A program made the position numbers and the translations under genes. Source: Clostridia bacterium (GTDB lineage Bacteria; Bacillota; Clostridia; Oscillospirales; Acutalibacteraceae). Taken from it: a stretch of DNA of 64,000 nucleotides. Positions 52,750 through 60,619 of the stretch are shown piece by piece. The notes below the pieces were generated by a model, which saw only the letters and a list, made by a program, of their open reading frames with translations, was not told where the DNA came from and ran no database searches. Location: contig JAFQBE010000012.1 in NCBI GenBank assembly GCA_017416765.1, forward strand, positions 94,006-158,005. The letters are read 5' to 3'. Numbering within the stretch: the first letter of the stretch is position 1; every line of letters starts with the position of its first letter.

Positions 52750-53973
52750 TTAATCATCATAAAACTCGCTCAGATAAACCCTTCGGTTTTCTTTCATGGA
52801 AATGTTTGCCGCCATACCTATACCGATAGACATCATACCTGCACGCACATCTGCCATCTGACCCAATGGGTCGGATTTACAGCCGATAAACAGATTCTCT
52901 CTGATTTTTTCATCTGCACCGCCATGTCCGCCGGGTAAATCCTGTGGAGTGTTTATTGTAATCTTTTCGCCGGAGCGGTTGTAAATTGTAATTACATTGT
53001 TAATACCCTGCCCGAATTCTGAATATCTGCCATCCAGCTTGCAGAATTCCAATCTTCCATCGGTACCGTTGAATGCGATTCTTAAGCCCTCATACGGTGA
53101 ATGTGCCGTAAGTGAATAGCTCATAACCGCACCTTTTTTGTAAAGCACATTGACGCTTACGGTATCTTCAATATCAATCTCTTCCGAGAAAATGCAACTG
53201 TCTCTGTAGTAGCCGTCCACATCTTCACAAGCAAGATAAAGCTTATCCATAGGCGGTTGATTTATATCAAGATAGAATTCACATTCCTTTTTATACGGAC
53301 ATGTGAGGCAGCGCTGTGAACGCTTTTCGCGGGTAGGTCCGTAATACTTTCTTGAACCAAAGGCATTGACCGCAATCGGGTCATCCTCAAGGAACCAGTT
53401 GACCAGGTCAAAATGGTGCGTGGATTTGTGTACTAAAAGTGAGCCGGAATTTTCTCTTTTCCTGTGCCAGCGTCTGAAATAATCCGCGCCGTGCTGTGTA
53501 TCGAGCAACCATTCATAATGCACGCTCAGCACATCGCCGATAACACCGCTTTTGATAAGCTCTTTTACTCTTGCAAAAAAAGGAAGATATCTGAGGTTGA
53601 AAACAACTGTTACTGTTTTGCCAGATTCTTTTTCAGCCGCCTTTATGGCATTCGCCTTTTCAAAGGTAGTTGTCATAGGCTTTTCAACAATAACATCGCA
53701 GCCTGCTTTGAGTGCTTTGATAACATAGAAATCGTGCATACTGTCCTTGGTAGTTACTATAACCGTATCGGGTTTTACAGATGAAAGCATTTCATCAAAA
53801 TCGTCAAAAACCGGCACATCTTTCCCACCATAGTGGCTTACAAGCGCTGCGCGTTTGGGATTAATATCGTACACACCGCACATCTCTATATGCTCGCTGA
53901 AATCTTTCAGTATAGGCTCGGCATAACCTTCTATACCACGGATTCCGCAGCCTACCTGTACAAACTTTTTCAT
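52750..53973 (-). CDS. Gfo/Idh/MocA-family oxidoreductase
   Basis: About 407 residues. The N-terminal Rossmann fold (VQVGCGIRGIEGY) and the family EKPMTTT motif (about residues 96-102, Lys) are present, and the candidate catalytic HHFDLVNW is near residue 191. A four-Cys cluster (CLTCPYKKEC and further Cys in LYLACEDVDGYY) is unusual but known in subfamilies of this family. Such enzymes oxidise sugars or sugar derivatives with NAD(P). In this neighbourhood it may act on a mannose- or rhamnose-derived product. The start is the ATG at 53973, with GGAG 8 nt upstream. Confidence 0.88.
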   Translation of the reverse strand: MKKFVQVGCGIRGIEGYAEPILKDFSEHIEMCGVYDINPKRAALVSHYGGKDVPVFDDFDEMLSSVKPDTVIVTTKDSMHDFYVIKALKAGCDVIVEKPMTTTFEKANAIKAAEKESGKTVTVVFNLRYLPFFARVKELIKSGVIGDVLSVHYEWLLDTQHGADYFRRWHRKRENSGSLLVHKSTHHFDLVNWFLEDDPIAVNAFGSRKYYGPTREKRSQRCLTCPYKKECEFYLDINQPPMDKLYLACEDVDGYYRDSCIFSEEIDIEDTVSVNVLYKKGAVMSYSLTAHSPYEGLRIAFNGTDGRLEFCKLDGRYSEFGQGINNVITIYNRSGEKITINTPQDLPGGHGGADEKIRENLFIGCKSDPLGQMADVRAGMMSIGIGMAANISMKENRRVYLSEFYDD

Positions 53974-53992
53974 TGCAAACACTCCTTTTATC

Positions 53993-54244
53993 TTATGCGT
54001 TTATAGCTTTACCGATTATGGTATCGCCGATATTATCATATGTATACTTTACATAGCCGCTGCTTTTACCGGAAGTAACCTACACGACAGAATAATACTC
54101 TGTGTCGCATTCAAAAACGACAGGCTCAACAGAAATCTTAAAGCTGGCCGGCATAAATCCACAAAGAAACAAACTTATAATAAGCCAAGGAAAAGACAGT
54201 TGTTTTTCAAACCTTTGATTCGGTTTATATTTATAAATTAGCAT
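53993..54244 (-). pseudogene. N-terminal remnant of a secreted metallophosphoesterase-like protein
   Basis: An 83-codon frame interrupted by an in-frame TAG at codon 55. Codons 1-54 encode a membrane segment (PWLIISLFLCGFMPA) and an exported beta region (SFKISVEPVVFECDTEYYSVV); after the stop the reading continues VTSGKSSGYVKYTYDNIGD. This pattern resembles the N-terminal domain of clostridial purple-acid-phosphatase-like secreted proteins. The catalytic part is missing. I judge it a broken remnant; the match is by memory and moderate. Confidence 0.5.
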
Positions 54245-54297
54245 TATTGCTTCTTATTGTCAATCTGAAGACGGTTATTCATAGTAAAATAGCACGA

Positions 54298-54325
54298 TTG
54301 ATTTTTATTTTGATTATGATATAAT
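54298..54325 (+). promoter_or_regulatory. Promoter of the phosphatase-FkbM-HAD operon
   Basis: TTGATT (54298-54303), a 16-bp spacer and TATAAT (54320-54325). Confidence 0.7.
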
Positions 54326-54374
54326 TTACTTTGATAATATAAATCACCAAAAATGCAGCCGAGGATAAAACCTG

Positions 54375-55496
54375 ATGATAAAACCAACCACAAAAATTGA
54401 AAACATTAATGTAGAAGCCGGTAAAAGGATTCTTGTAACAAGTGACATACATGGGCATTTTTCATGTTTTAAAAAAGTACTGGAAAAAGCTGAATTCTGT
54501 GATGATGACATTCTGTTCATTGTAGGAGATATAATTGAAAAAGGACCTGAAAATTTAAAAACACTGCGGTATGTTATGGAGCTTTGCAAAAAGGGAAATG
54601 TTTTCCCGCTTATCGGCAACGTCGATGCTTACAGGTTAAAACTAATTCATGGACTATCCGAAGAAAATGTAGCGGACTTTTATAAATACATTTTGAATTT
54701 GCGCGAATGGACAGGCACATCGTTTTACGAAGAGCTTGCTGCGGAATGCGGCTATAAACTCAATTCAGAAGATGATGTTTTATCGGCAAAGCAAGCGGTT
54801 ATTGAACACTTTGAAAAAGAGTTTGCCTTTCTTGCAAACCTTCCGACTGTTATTCAGACGCAAAGCTATGTTTTTGTTCACGGCGGATTACGCGAAAAAG
54901 AGGTTTCTGCCAACTGCGATAAAGGTATTTTTGAACTGACAAAGTTTGATGCTTTTGCTGAAAACACACCGCACAGTTTTGAAAATTTTGTTATTGCAGG
55001 ACATTGGCCCGTATGCCTTTACGACAACTTTATTTATCAATTTAACCCTATAATAAATCGGGACAAAAAAATCATATCAATTGACGGCGGCTGCGGTGTA
55101 AAGAAGGACGGACAGCTGAACCTCCTCATTTTTCCCGATATAAATTGTACCGTTGATGAAATTAATTATATAAGCTACGATAATTTACCTATTATATGCG
55201 CGCTTGATAATCAGAATCCGAGCAGCGATTCCATACACATTTCATGGATCAACAATAAAATCCGGATAATTAATAAAGGTGAAGAATTTTCATATATAGA
55301 GCATCTGCACTCAGGACGCAAGCTATATGTACCTAATACCTATTTGCGCAACGAAAACGAATGTATTGACTATACCGATTACCTGCTGCCTGTAAAACAA
55401 GGCGACAAGCTTTCATTAATTACAAAAACATCGAAGGGCTGCATTGTCAAAAAAGACGGTGTTGTCGGTTGGTATACAGGCAAATATGAAGAATAA
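54375..55496 (+). CDS. Calcineurin-like metallophosphoesterase (PPP-type) with C-terminal beta domain
   Basis: 373 residues. Metallophosphoesterase motifs are SDIHGHFSC, VGDIIEKGPEN, GNVDAY and VHGGLREKE, followed by AGHWPV and IDGGCG, as in bacterial PPP-type phosphatases or Ap4A hydrolases. After about residue 260 comes a small beta-rich domain of about 100 residues, perhaps SH3-like, which is extra to the core. Substrate unknown (phosphoprotein or dinucleotide). It leads a three-gene operon and is 11 nt before the FkbM gene. Confidence 0.88.
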   Translation: MIKPTTKIENINVEAGKRILVTSDIHGHFSCFKKVLEKAEFCDDDILFIVGDIIEKGPENLKTLRYVMELCKKGNVFPLIGNVDAYRLKLIHGLSEENVADFYKYILNLREWTGTSFYEELAAECGYKLNSEDDVLSAKQAVIEHFEKEFAFLANLPTVIQTQSYVFVHGGLREKEVSANCDKGIFELTKFDAFAENTPHSFENFVIAGHWPVCLYDNFIYQFNPIINRDKKIISIDGGCGVKKDGQLNLLIFPDINCTVDEINYISYDNLPIICALDNQNPSSDSIHISWINNKIRIINKGEEFSYIEHLHSGRKLYVPNTYLRNENECIDYTDYLLPVKQGDKLSLITKTSKGCIVKKDGVVGWYTGKYEE

Positions 55497-55507
55497 ACAG
55501 GAAAAAT

Positions 55508-56560
55508 ATGTTTGAAGAATTATTAAAAACCGAATCAAGCTGGGAATTTTTGAAATGCACTCCCCTGCCTGTTGCTGTTTACGGCACAGGCAACGGGGCT
55601 GACCGCGTATTTGAAGAATTTGAAAAGCTCGGTATTACCGTTTCTGCGGTAGTAGCAAGCGACGGTTTTGTTAGAAGCCGCACATTTCACGGCTTTCAGG
55701 TAAAATCCGTTTCACAGGCAGAAGAAATTATAAGCAATTTTGTAGTTGCACTCTGCTTTGCAAGCCCCCTGCCGCAGGTTATTGAAAGCATTAAAGAATT
55801 ATCAAAACGGCACATAATTATTATGCCCTCCGTGCCTGTTTTCGGCGATAATATTTTTAATAAAGTTTTTTTAAAAAATAATATTCAGAGCATTGAAAAG
55901 GCATATTCCCTGCTTTGTGATGAACAATCAAAAAAAGTGTTTGAAAATATTATCCGCTTTCAGATTACGGGCGATTTAAACTGCTGTTTTGATTGTGAAA
56001 GTGCTAAAGAAGAAGCATTTGACATACTCGGTTTAGGTGAAAACGAAAGCTTTCTTGACCTTGGTGCTTACCGCGGCGATACGGTTGAAGAATTTCTCAA
56101 GCACACGAAATCCTATAAAAAAATTGTTGCAGTTGAGCCTGACAAAAGAACCTTTAAAAAGCTGCAGACAAACTGCGATAATATAAAAAACTGTACTCTG
56201 CTTAACAACGCTGTATGGTCATGCGACTGTACATTGAATTTTGACGGCAACAAAGGCCGCGGCGCATCAGCTACTGCAGGCAAGGAAAAAATCGACGCTG
56301 TAAGTGTTGACAGTATTTTCAAAAACTACGGAGAATTTACATATTTAAATATTGATATTGAAGGTGCTGAAAGCCAAATGCTTTGCGGTGCGGCTACAGC
56401 ACTGCAAAAGAAACCCAAGCTATGCATGGCGGCCTACCACAGAAGCGAAGATATTTTTGAACTGATAAACAAGATAAACAGTATTAATCCCGAATATAAG
56501 ATTTATCTCCGCCATCACCCGCATATTTCATTCTGGGATACAAATATTTATTGCATTTAA
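55508..56560 (+). CDS. FkbM-family methyltransferase
   Basis: 350 residues. An N-terminal domain with a nucleotide-fold glycine motif (VAVYGTGNGADRVFEEFEKL) precedes the FkbM SAM-binding domain: FLDLGAYRGDTVEEF, VAVEPDKRTFKKL, and INIDIEGAESQML-like LNIDIEGAESQML, ending HHPHISFWDTNIY. FkbM enzymes methylate sugars or polyketides and often modify surface glycans. It is cytosolic. It is co-transcribed with the phosphatase and HAD genes. Confidence 0.88.
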   Translation: MFEELLKTESSWEFLKCTPLPVAVYGTGNGADRVFEEFEKLGITVSAVVASDGFVRSRTFHGFQVKSVSQAEEIISNFVVALCFASPLPQVIESIKELSKRHIIIMPSVPVFGDNIFNKVFLKNNIQSIEKAYSLLCDEQSKKVFENIIRFQITGDLNCCFDCESAKEEAFDILGLGENESFLDLGAYRGDTVEEFLKHTKSYKKIVAVEPDKRTFKKLQTNCDNIKNCTLLNNAVWSCDCTLNFDGNKGRGASATAGKEKIDAVSVDSIFKNYGEFTYLNIDIEGAESQMLCGAATALQKKPKLCMAAYHRSEDIFELINKINSINPEYKIYLRHHPHISFWDTNIYCI

Positions 56561-56607
56561 AGGCTGAATATTCAAACAAATCCATATTAATCCAGGAGTA
56601 ATAACCA

Positions 56608-57252
56608 ATGAGAATAACCGGAGCAATATTTGATTTTGACGGAACACTTTTTGATTCTATGCCGATATGGAAAGGTATAAGAAAAAAGTTTTTTGAAAAA
56701 ATAGGGCTGATTCTTTCCGCGGAAGAAGAAAAGCTTTTCGAAGGTCTGTACCTTCAGGAATCTCTCGTGCTTGCAAAAGAAAAATTCGGTATAGCCCAAA
56801 GTAACGAAGAACTTTTCACTTTGTTTTTTGGCTATATAAAGGAACAGTATCTTTCACACGCATACCCTAAAAACGATATAATTGAATTCCTTGAAAAGCT
56901 TAAAGCTAACGGAGTAAAAATGGGTATTGCAACCGCTACAGGCGAACCGGCACTCAAGGCTGTGCTTGAAAAGTTCGGTATGCTCGGATACTTTGAGGCA
57001 ATATATTCAACCTATACAGTCGGCGCATCGAAAAAAGAACCAAAAGTTTACGACACCGTGCTTGAAGTACTCGGCACAGACAAAGAAACCACATGGGTTT
57101 TTGAAGACGCTCTTTACGCAGCCAAAACAGCAAAAGCCGCAGGCTATAACCTGGTAGGTATTTTTGATGAAAGCGAAGAAAATACAAACGAGCTTAAAGA
57201 GATTTCAGATTGTTATATTTACAATTACAAAGAACTCGATTTTTCGTTTTAA
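56608..57252 (+). CDS. HAD-superfamily hydrolase (phosphoglycolate/beta-PGM-like)
   Basis: 214 residues. Motif I DFDGTLFDS (nucleophile Asp at residue 9), motif II ATATGEP, a Lys in GASKKEPKVY and motif IV TWVFEDALYAAKTA. The cap is the helical C1 type, as in phosphoglycolate phosphatase or sugar-phosphate phosphatases. It is the last gene of the operon. Substrate unknown. Confidence 0.88.
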   Translation: MRITGAIFDFDGTLFDSMPIWKGIRKKFFEKIGLILSAEEEKLFEGLYLQESLVLAKEKFGIAQSNEELFTLFFGYIKEQYLSHAYPKNDIIEFLEKLKANGVKMGIATATGEPALKAVLEKFGMLGYFEAIYSTYTVGASKKEPKVYDTVLEVLGTDKETTWVFEDALYAAKTAKAAGYNLVGIFDESEENTNELKEISDCYIYNYKELDFSF

Positions 57253-57331
57253 CTTAATTTATAAACATCATTTAGAGACAACAATACTTATTATGCTTAA
57301 TTATACTTCATACATAATTGCTTTAGCCCCA

Positions 57332-57360
57332 TTGAAATATTAAAATTATTGTGCTACAGT
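57332..57360 (+). promoter_or_regulatory. Promoter of the leader and phosphotransferase gene
   Basis: TTGAAA (57332-57337), a 17-bp spacer and TACAGT (57355-57360). A 7-bp hairpin (AATCTGT/ACAGATT, 57372-57388) follows in the transcript. Confidence 0.65.
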
Positions 57361-57406
57361 AATACAAAACAAATCTGTAGAACAGATTGCGAAAGGAGAA
57401 AACATT

Positions 57407-57439
57407 ATGAAAGTTTTTAATGAGGTAATCAAAGTTTAA
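57407..57439 (+). CDS. Leader peptide, 10 residues
   Basis: MKVFNEVIKV then TAA. A strong AAAGGAG site lies 8 nt upstream. It is too short to be a functional enzyme and is placed in a leader between a promoter and a terminator upstream of a kinase gene, which is the classic setting of ribosome-mediated attenuation. Confidence 0.6.
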   Translation: MKVFNEVIKV

Positions 57440-57456
57440 ACTGAATATGTGGTGCA

Positions 57457-57623
57457 TACAACTACCGAGGCACAGCCTCTTTGTTGTAACGCCATTTTTA
57501 AGTAACCTTTCGTGAACACTATATCTTTCGGTTGTAACGCACTTAACAGGTGTATTGTTTTCTATACACATAATCAGCCGTAGAAAGTACCTGCTAATGA
57601 GGGTTGCTTTCTACGGCATTTTT
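57457..57623 (+). promoter_or_regulatory. Attenuator region with alternative pairings and terminator
   Basis: TACAAC (57457-57462) can pair with either of two copies of GTTGTAACGC (57483-57492, 57531-57540). A GAGGC/GCCTC hairpin lies inside the first. GTGTAT/ATACAC (57550-57555, 57564-57569) follows. The region ends with a strong terminator (GCCGTAGAAAG, 57577-57587, with CTTTCTACGGC, 57607-57617, then ATTTTT), before the kinase gene. Bases 57253-57331 show nothing else. Confidence 0.6.
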
Positions 57624-57671
57624 GCGCCTGTTTTCAGTTTCCAATCAACAATAAAATTTTGGAGGAAAACA

Positions 57672-58634
57672 ATGAATCTTCATTTAATAGAAAACAAATT
57701 CAATTTAATAATCTACGAAACGAAGCTTTTGGACAAACACTTCGGCACAGAGATTTATTTAATAAACACAGATAAAGGTAAATATATAGTTAAAGTACTG
57801 CCGTTATATATTGATAACATAAACAATGAGGGAGTTTTAACCGAGTATCTTTACAATCACGGACTTAATGTTGCAAAATTTCTGAAAAGCACTGATAACG
57901 CTTATATCGTAAAGACTGATGAATTTCAATTTACTGTTCAGCATTATATCGAAGGAAAAACTTTTTCTGTAAATAATGCTCCTGATTGGTTTATGAATAA
58001 ATCTGCCGATTTTCTTGCTCAGACAGCAGTATTATTGAAAAATTATGAAAGTTTACCTTTACGGTTTGGCAAAGAATTCTTTTCGTCCAAAACAGCTCGC
58101 AGAAAAAAACGGCAATATAAAAAAGAATTTGTTAAGACAAAAAATATAGGAGATATACAAACAGCACTACTGTGGGAAGAACAAATCCGACATCTCAAAA
58201 AAATCTCAAAATTTCATATTGACACTAAAAAACTGACATATACAAATTCACATGGTGATTATCACATAGGTCAAGTAATCGTGAATAACAATGATATTAC
58301 TGTCATTGATTGGAGTTCAGCATGTCGGTTACCGATTTGTTTAGATGTAATAACATCTTATGTTTTTGCAAGTCCGACTTGCGCCACAGGCGAGATTGAT
58401 GCAGAAGGATTTAAAAAATATATCCGGCAGTTCACTGCGAAATTCCCATTAACTGAATATGACATAAAGGCAATGCCTTATGTATTGTACTTTTGGCACT
58501 GTATGTGTAATTACCGACCGGATGAACTTACCGACATAGCCGAAAGCTATAAACCGATTGCTAAACTTATAAACAACCTTTTAAATTGGCTTTATGACAA
58601 TGTTGAAGAATTATCAAAACAACTAATTAAATAA
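57672..58634 (+). CDS. Aminoglycoside/choline-kinase-like phosphotransferase (APH family)
   Basis: About 320 residues, protein-kinase-like fold. The Brenner motif SHGDYHIGQVIVNN and the metal-binding TVIDWSSA (about residues 190-215) are present. The N-terminal ATP lobe has GKYIVKVLPLYI. It may phosphorylate an antibiotic, choline, or an amino-alcohol. The gene is AT-rich, suggesting acquisition. The ATG at 57672 has GGAGG upstream; an upstream in-frame extension runs through the terminator and is not a start. Regulation by the leader attenuator is likely and would fit a drug-response role. Confidence 0.8.
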   Translation: MNLHLIENKFNLIIYETKLLDKHFGTEIYLINTDKGKYIVKVLPLYIDNINNEGVLTEYLYNHGLNVAKFLKSTDNAYIVKTDEFQFTVQHYIEGKTFSVNNAPDWFMNKSADFLAQTAVLLKNYESLPLRFGKEFFSSKTARRKKRQYKKEFVKTKNIGDIQTALLWEEQIRHLKKISKFHIDTKKLTYTNSHGDYHIGQVIVNNNDITVIDWSSACRLPICLDVITSYVFASPTCATGEIDAEGFKKYIRQFTAKFPLTEYDIKAMPYVLYFWHCMCNYRPDELTDIAESYKPIAKLINNLLNWLYDNVEELSKQLIK

Positions 58635-58640
58635 AACCTT

Positions 58641-58681
58641 AATCACCTTTCCGACAGTAAACATCTATCGGAAAGGTGATT
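58641..58681. terminator. Bidirectional terminator between convergent genes
   Basis: A 14-bp perfect stem AATCACCTTTCCGA/TCGGAAAGGTGATT with T-rich flanks. Confidence 0.88.
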
Positions 58682-58683
58682 AT

Positions 58684-59787
58684 TTAATTGAGCATATTCA
58701 ATATTTCTTCAAATTCTTTACTTGATACCAATTCATCCGATAAACGGATATCCGTTTTCTGATAATCGTTTAAGAATACGCGTTTCATTCTTTCGCACAG
58801 CGTTTTGCCGTACTTGGTCTTTTTATAAACATGACCACGCATGAAAACAGAATTATGTTCATTCTCCTGCGGCAATTCATCGTGCTTTTTGGCAAGCAAC
58901 ATGCAATCGGTAAGATATTTTAAAGCCGTTTCATCGTTTCCCGATGCAGAATAAAGTCTGCCCAGATCGCCTAAAAGATAAACCATAGAGCGATAGCAAG
59001 CACCGTAATTTGAATTTTCATAAAATAAATCAATAATGCTTTTACAGGTTTCAAGCGCTTTAATCTGATGTTCAACAGAATAATGCTTTTTATAAAAAAT
59101 CTGATTTGACACCGTACTCATAAACAGCTGCATTTCTTTATCCAATGCCTTATGGCAGGCTGAATAATGCTCTTCCTCGGGGAGGTTCACAAGGGTTGCG
59201 ATATATTCATGGCTGTCGAGCATATTCGGCATACCGTCAAGAATATCAACCATTTTTTGTGTATAGCAGTCTTTTTTCGTCTTATGGCTTAATGTGTTGT
59301 AATACATACAAACAAGACGCTTTGCCCACATCCTTATCATATCATCGGTACAGCGTTGAATAATGTTGCCGTAAATTTTTTCAACTTCGTCAAGTATGGC
59401 TTCGCTGTCATCACCCTGCCCCGATTTAGTCATAAGCAGCATTTCAAGGTAACGCACAAGCAAACGGTAATCGCCCGGAAATTCTTTTACGGCTTTACTT
59501 AAAGTTTCAAAAACATAGGGCGAATCCTTTGTACGCATATCAGCATAAATACCGATATATTCCTGAATTCTGTTTTCTTTTTCCGCTGAATCCATACCCA
59601 AAAGCTCATCGCAGCTTACATCAAAAAAGGCAGAAATTGCGGGCAGCATGGTAATATCGGGGTAGGTTTCGCCCCTCTCCCATTTACTCACGCTTTGAAA
59701 AGTAACGCCGAGGTATTCCGCAAGCATTTCCTGCGTAAGTTCTTTTTCACGCCTTAATCTTTTAATGTTTTCGCCTATAAAAATCAT
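58684..59787 (-). CDS. XRE-family transcriptional regulator with long helical C-terminus
   Basis: 367 residues. The HTH is at residues 6-60 (IKRLRREKELTQEMLAEYL, VTFQSVSKWERGETYPDITM). Residues 75-350 are almost wholly helical, TPR-like, typical of regulators that bind peptide or other ligands. Ribosome site AGAGGAAAG upstream. Two similar palindromes flank its promoter, so it probably represses itself. No target gene is clear; the convergent kinase and the TRIC gene are candidates. Confidence 0.88.
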   Translation of the reverse strand: MIFIGENIKRLRREKELTQEMLAEYLGVTFQSVSKWERGETYPDITMLPAISAFFDVSCDELLGMDSAEKENRIQEYIGIYADMRTKDSPYVFETLSKAVKEFPGDYRLLVRYLEMLLMTKSGQGDDSEAILDEVEKIYGNIIQRCTDDMIRMWAKRLVCMYYNTLSHKTKKDCYTQKMVDILDGMPNMLDSHEYIATLVNLPEEEHYSACHKALDKEMQLFMSTVSNQIFYKKHYSVEHQIKALETCKSIIDLFYENSNYGACYRSMVYLLGDLGRLYSASGNDETALKYLTDCMLLAKKHDELPQENEHNSVFMRGHVYKKTKYGKTLCERMKRVFLNDYQKTDIRLSDELVSSKEFEEILNMLN

Positions 59788-59812
59788 TTCTAATCTTTCC
59801 TCTTTTCAAAAT

Positions 59813-59885
59813 TCAAACCGGTTTGACTTTATAATAATTGATGTTTCTAAAAATTACAATAACGCATATTTTGAACCCGGTTCAA
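59813..59885 (-). promoter_or_regulatory. Promoter with two flanking palindromic operators
   Basis: TTGTAA/TATTAT promoter (59854-59859, 59831-59836, 17-bp spacer, minus strand). Palindrome TCAAACCGGTTTGA (59813-59826) lies downstream and TTGAACCCGGTTCAA (59871-59885) lies upstream. Both share the core AACC(C)GGTT. Confidence 0.65.
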
Positions 59886-59913
59886 CCTGCGGGCGAAATT
59901 TTCGCAGAAGTTA

Positions 59914-59949
59914 AAACACCTTTCTGTTTTTTGTTTCAGAAAGGTGTTT
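59914..59949 (-). terminator. Terminator of the GH78-like/TRIC operon
   Basis: A 13-bp perfect stem AAACACCTTTCTG/CAGAAAGGTGTTT with T's after it on the minus strand. Confidence 0.85.
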
Positions 59950-59953
59950 AGTC

Positions 59954-60619
59954 TTATTTTGTTTCCGGAATTTCTTTTTTTTCGGGGATTTTGATTTTCG
60001 GCAAATCCCAACGGAATTTTGCCGCAAGAATTCTGATTGAAACTATAACAGCAAAGGTAATTATTATTGTTACGGTTTCGGGTATGATTTTGCCGAGGAA
60101 AAAGTAGCATACCGTACCGATAATAACAGCCGTAGCGTAAACATTTTTGCAGAATATCATAGGCTTTTCACGGCTCATAACATCGCGCAGCAATCCGCCG
60201 CCGACAGCGGTGAAAACGCCCATAAAAATTGCAAAATTCCATTTATCGCCGTAGCCTGCGTCAATCGTTACCTGCACACCTGAAATAGTAAAAGCAGCTA
60301 AACCGAAAGCATCGAATATATTTACAATTTCATTTATCTTTTTAAAATTGTCAAAGAAAAATTCCTTGAATATTCTTGCAAGCACAAACACTACAACGGA
60401 AGTAACAAGCGCACATATAAGATGAGTTGAATTAAAAAAGTTCCGCGGCGGAAAAACGCCCAGAAATATATCACGCATTGCACCGCCGCCAAGGGCTGTT
60501 ACCATTGAAAGAAATATTACGCCGAAAACATCCATTCTGCGCTGAATTGATATCATCGCACCCGAAATTGCAAAAGCAATAATGCCCACAAATTCAGTAA
60601 CCTCAAAAAAAGTTGTCAT
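59954..60619 (-). CDS. TRIC-type (UPF0126) cation channel family protein
   Basis: 221 residues with seven hydrophobic segments in a duplicated pattern: GIIAFAISGAMISIQRRMD with ALGGGAMRDI, then AAFTISGVQVTIDAG with AVGGGLLRDVM. The two G-G-G-x-x-R-D motifs are the family hallmark. Bacterial homologues of animal TRIC channels are trimeric cation channels. It overlaps the GH78-like gene by 4 nt, so translation is coupled, an odd combination. C-terminal Lys/Glu-rich tail. Confidence 0.9.
   Translation of the reverse strand: MTTFFEVTEFVGIIAFAISGAMISIQRRMDVFGVIFLSMVTALGGGAMRDIFLGVFPPRNFFNSTHLICALVTSVVVFVLARIFKEFFFDNFKKINEIVNIFDAFGLAAFTISGVQVTIDAGYGDKWNFAIFMGVFTAVGGGLLRDVMSREKPMIFCKNVYATAVIIGTVCYFFLGKIIPETVTIIITFAVIVSIRILAAKFRWDLPKIKIPEKKEIPETK

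Noticed and set aside
57440-57580. Possible precursor-peptide core after the leader stop (in-frame TTTEAQPLCCNA)
   Set aside because: It lies beyond a TAA, has no ribosome site of its own, and is better explained by RNA pairing in the attenuator; no modifying enzyme is adjacent.
57555-57671. 39-codon extension at the start of the APH-like gene
   Set aside because: It runs through a terminator hairpin and lacks a ribosome site; the ATG at 57672 has a strong one.
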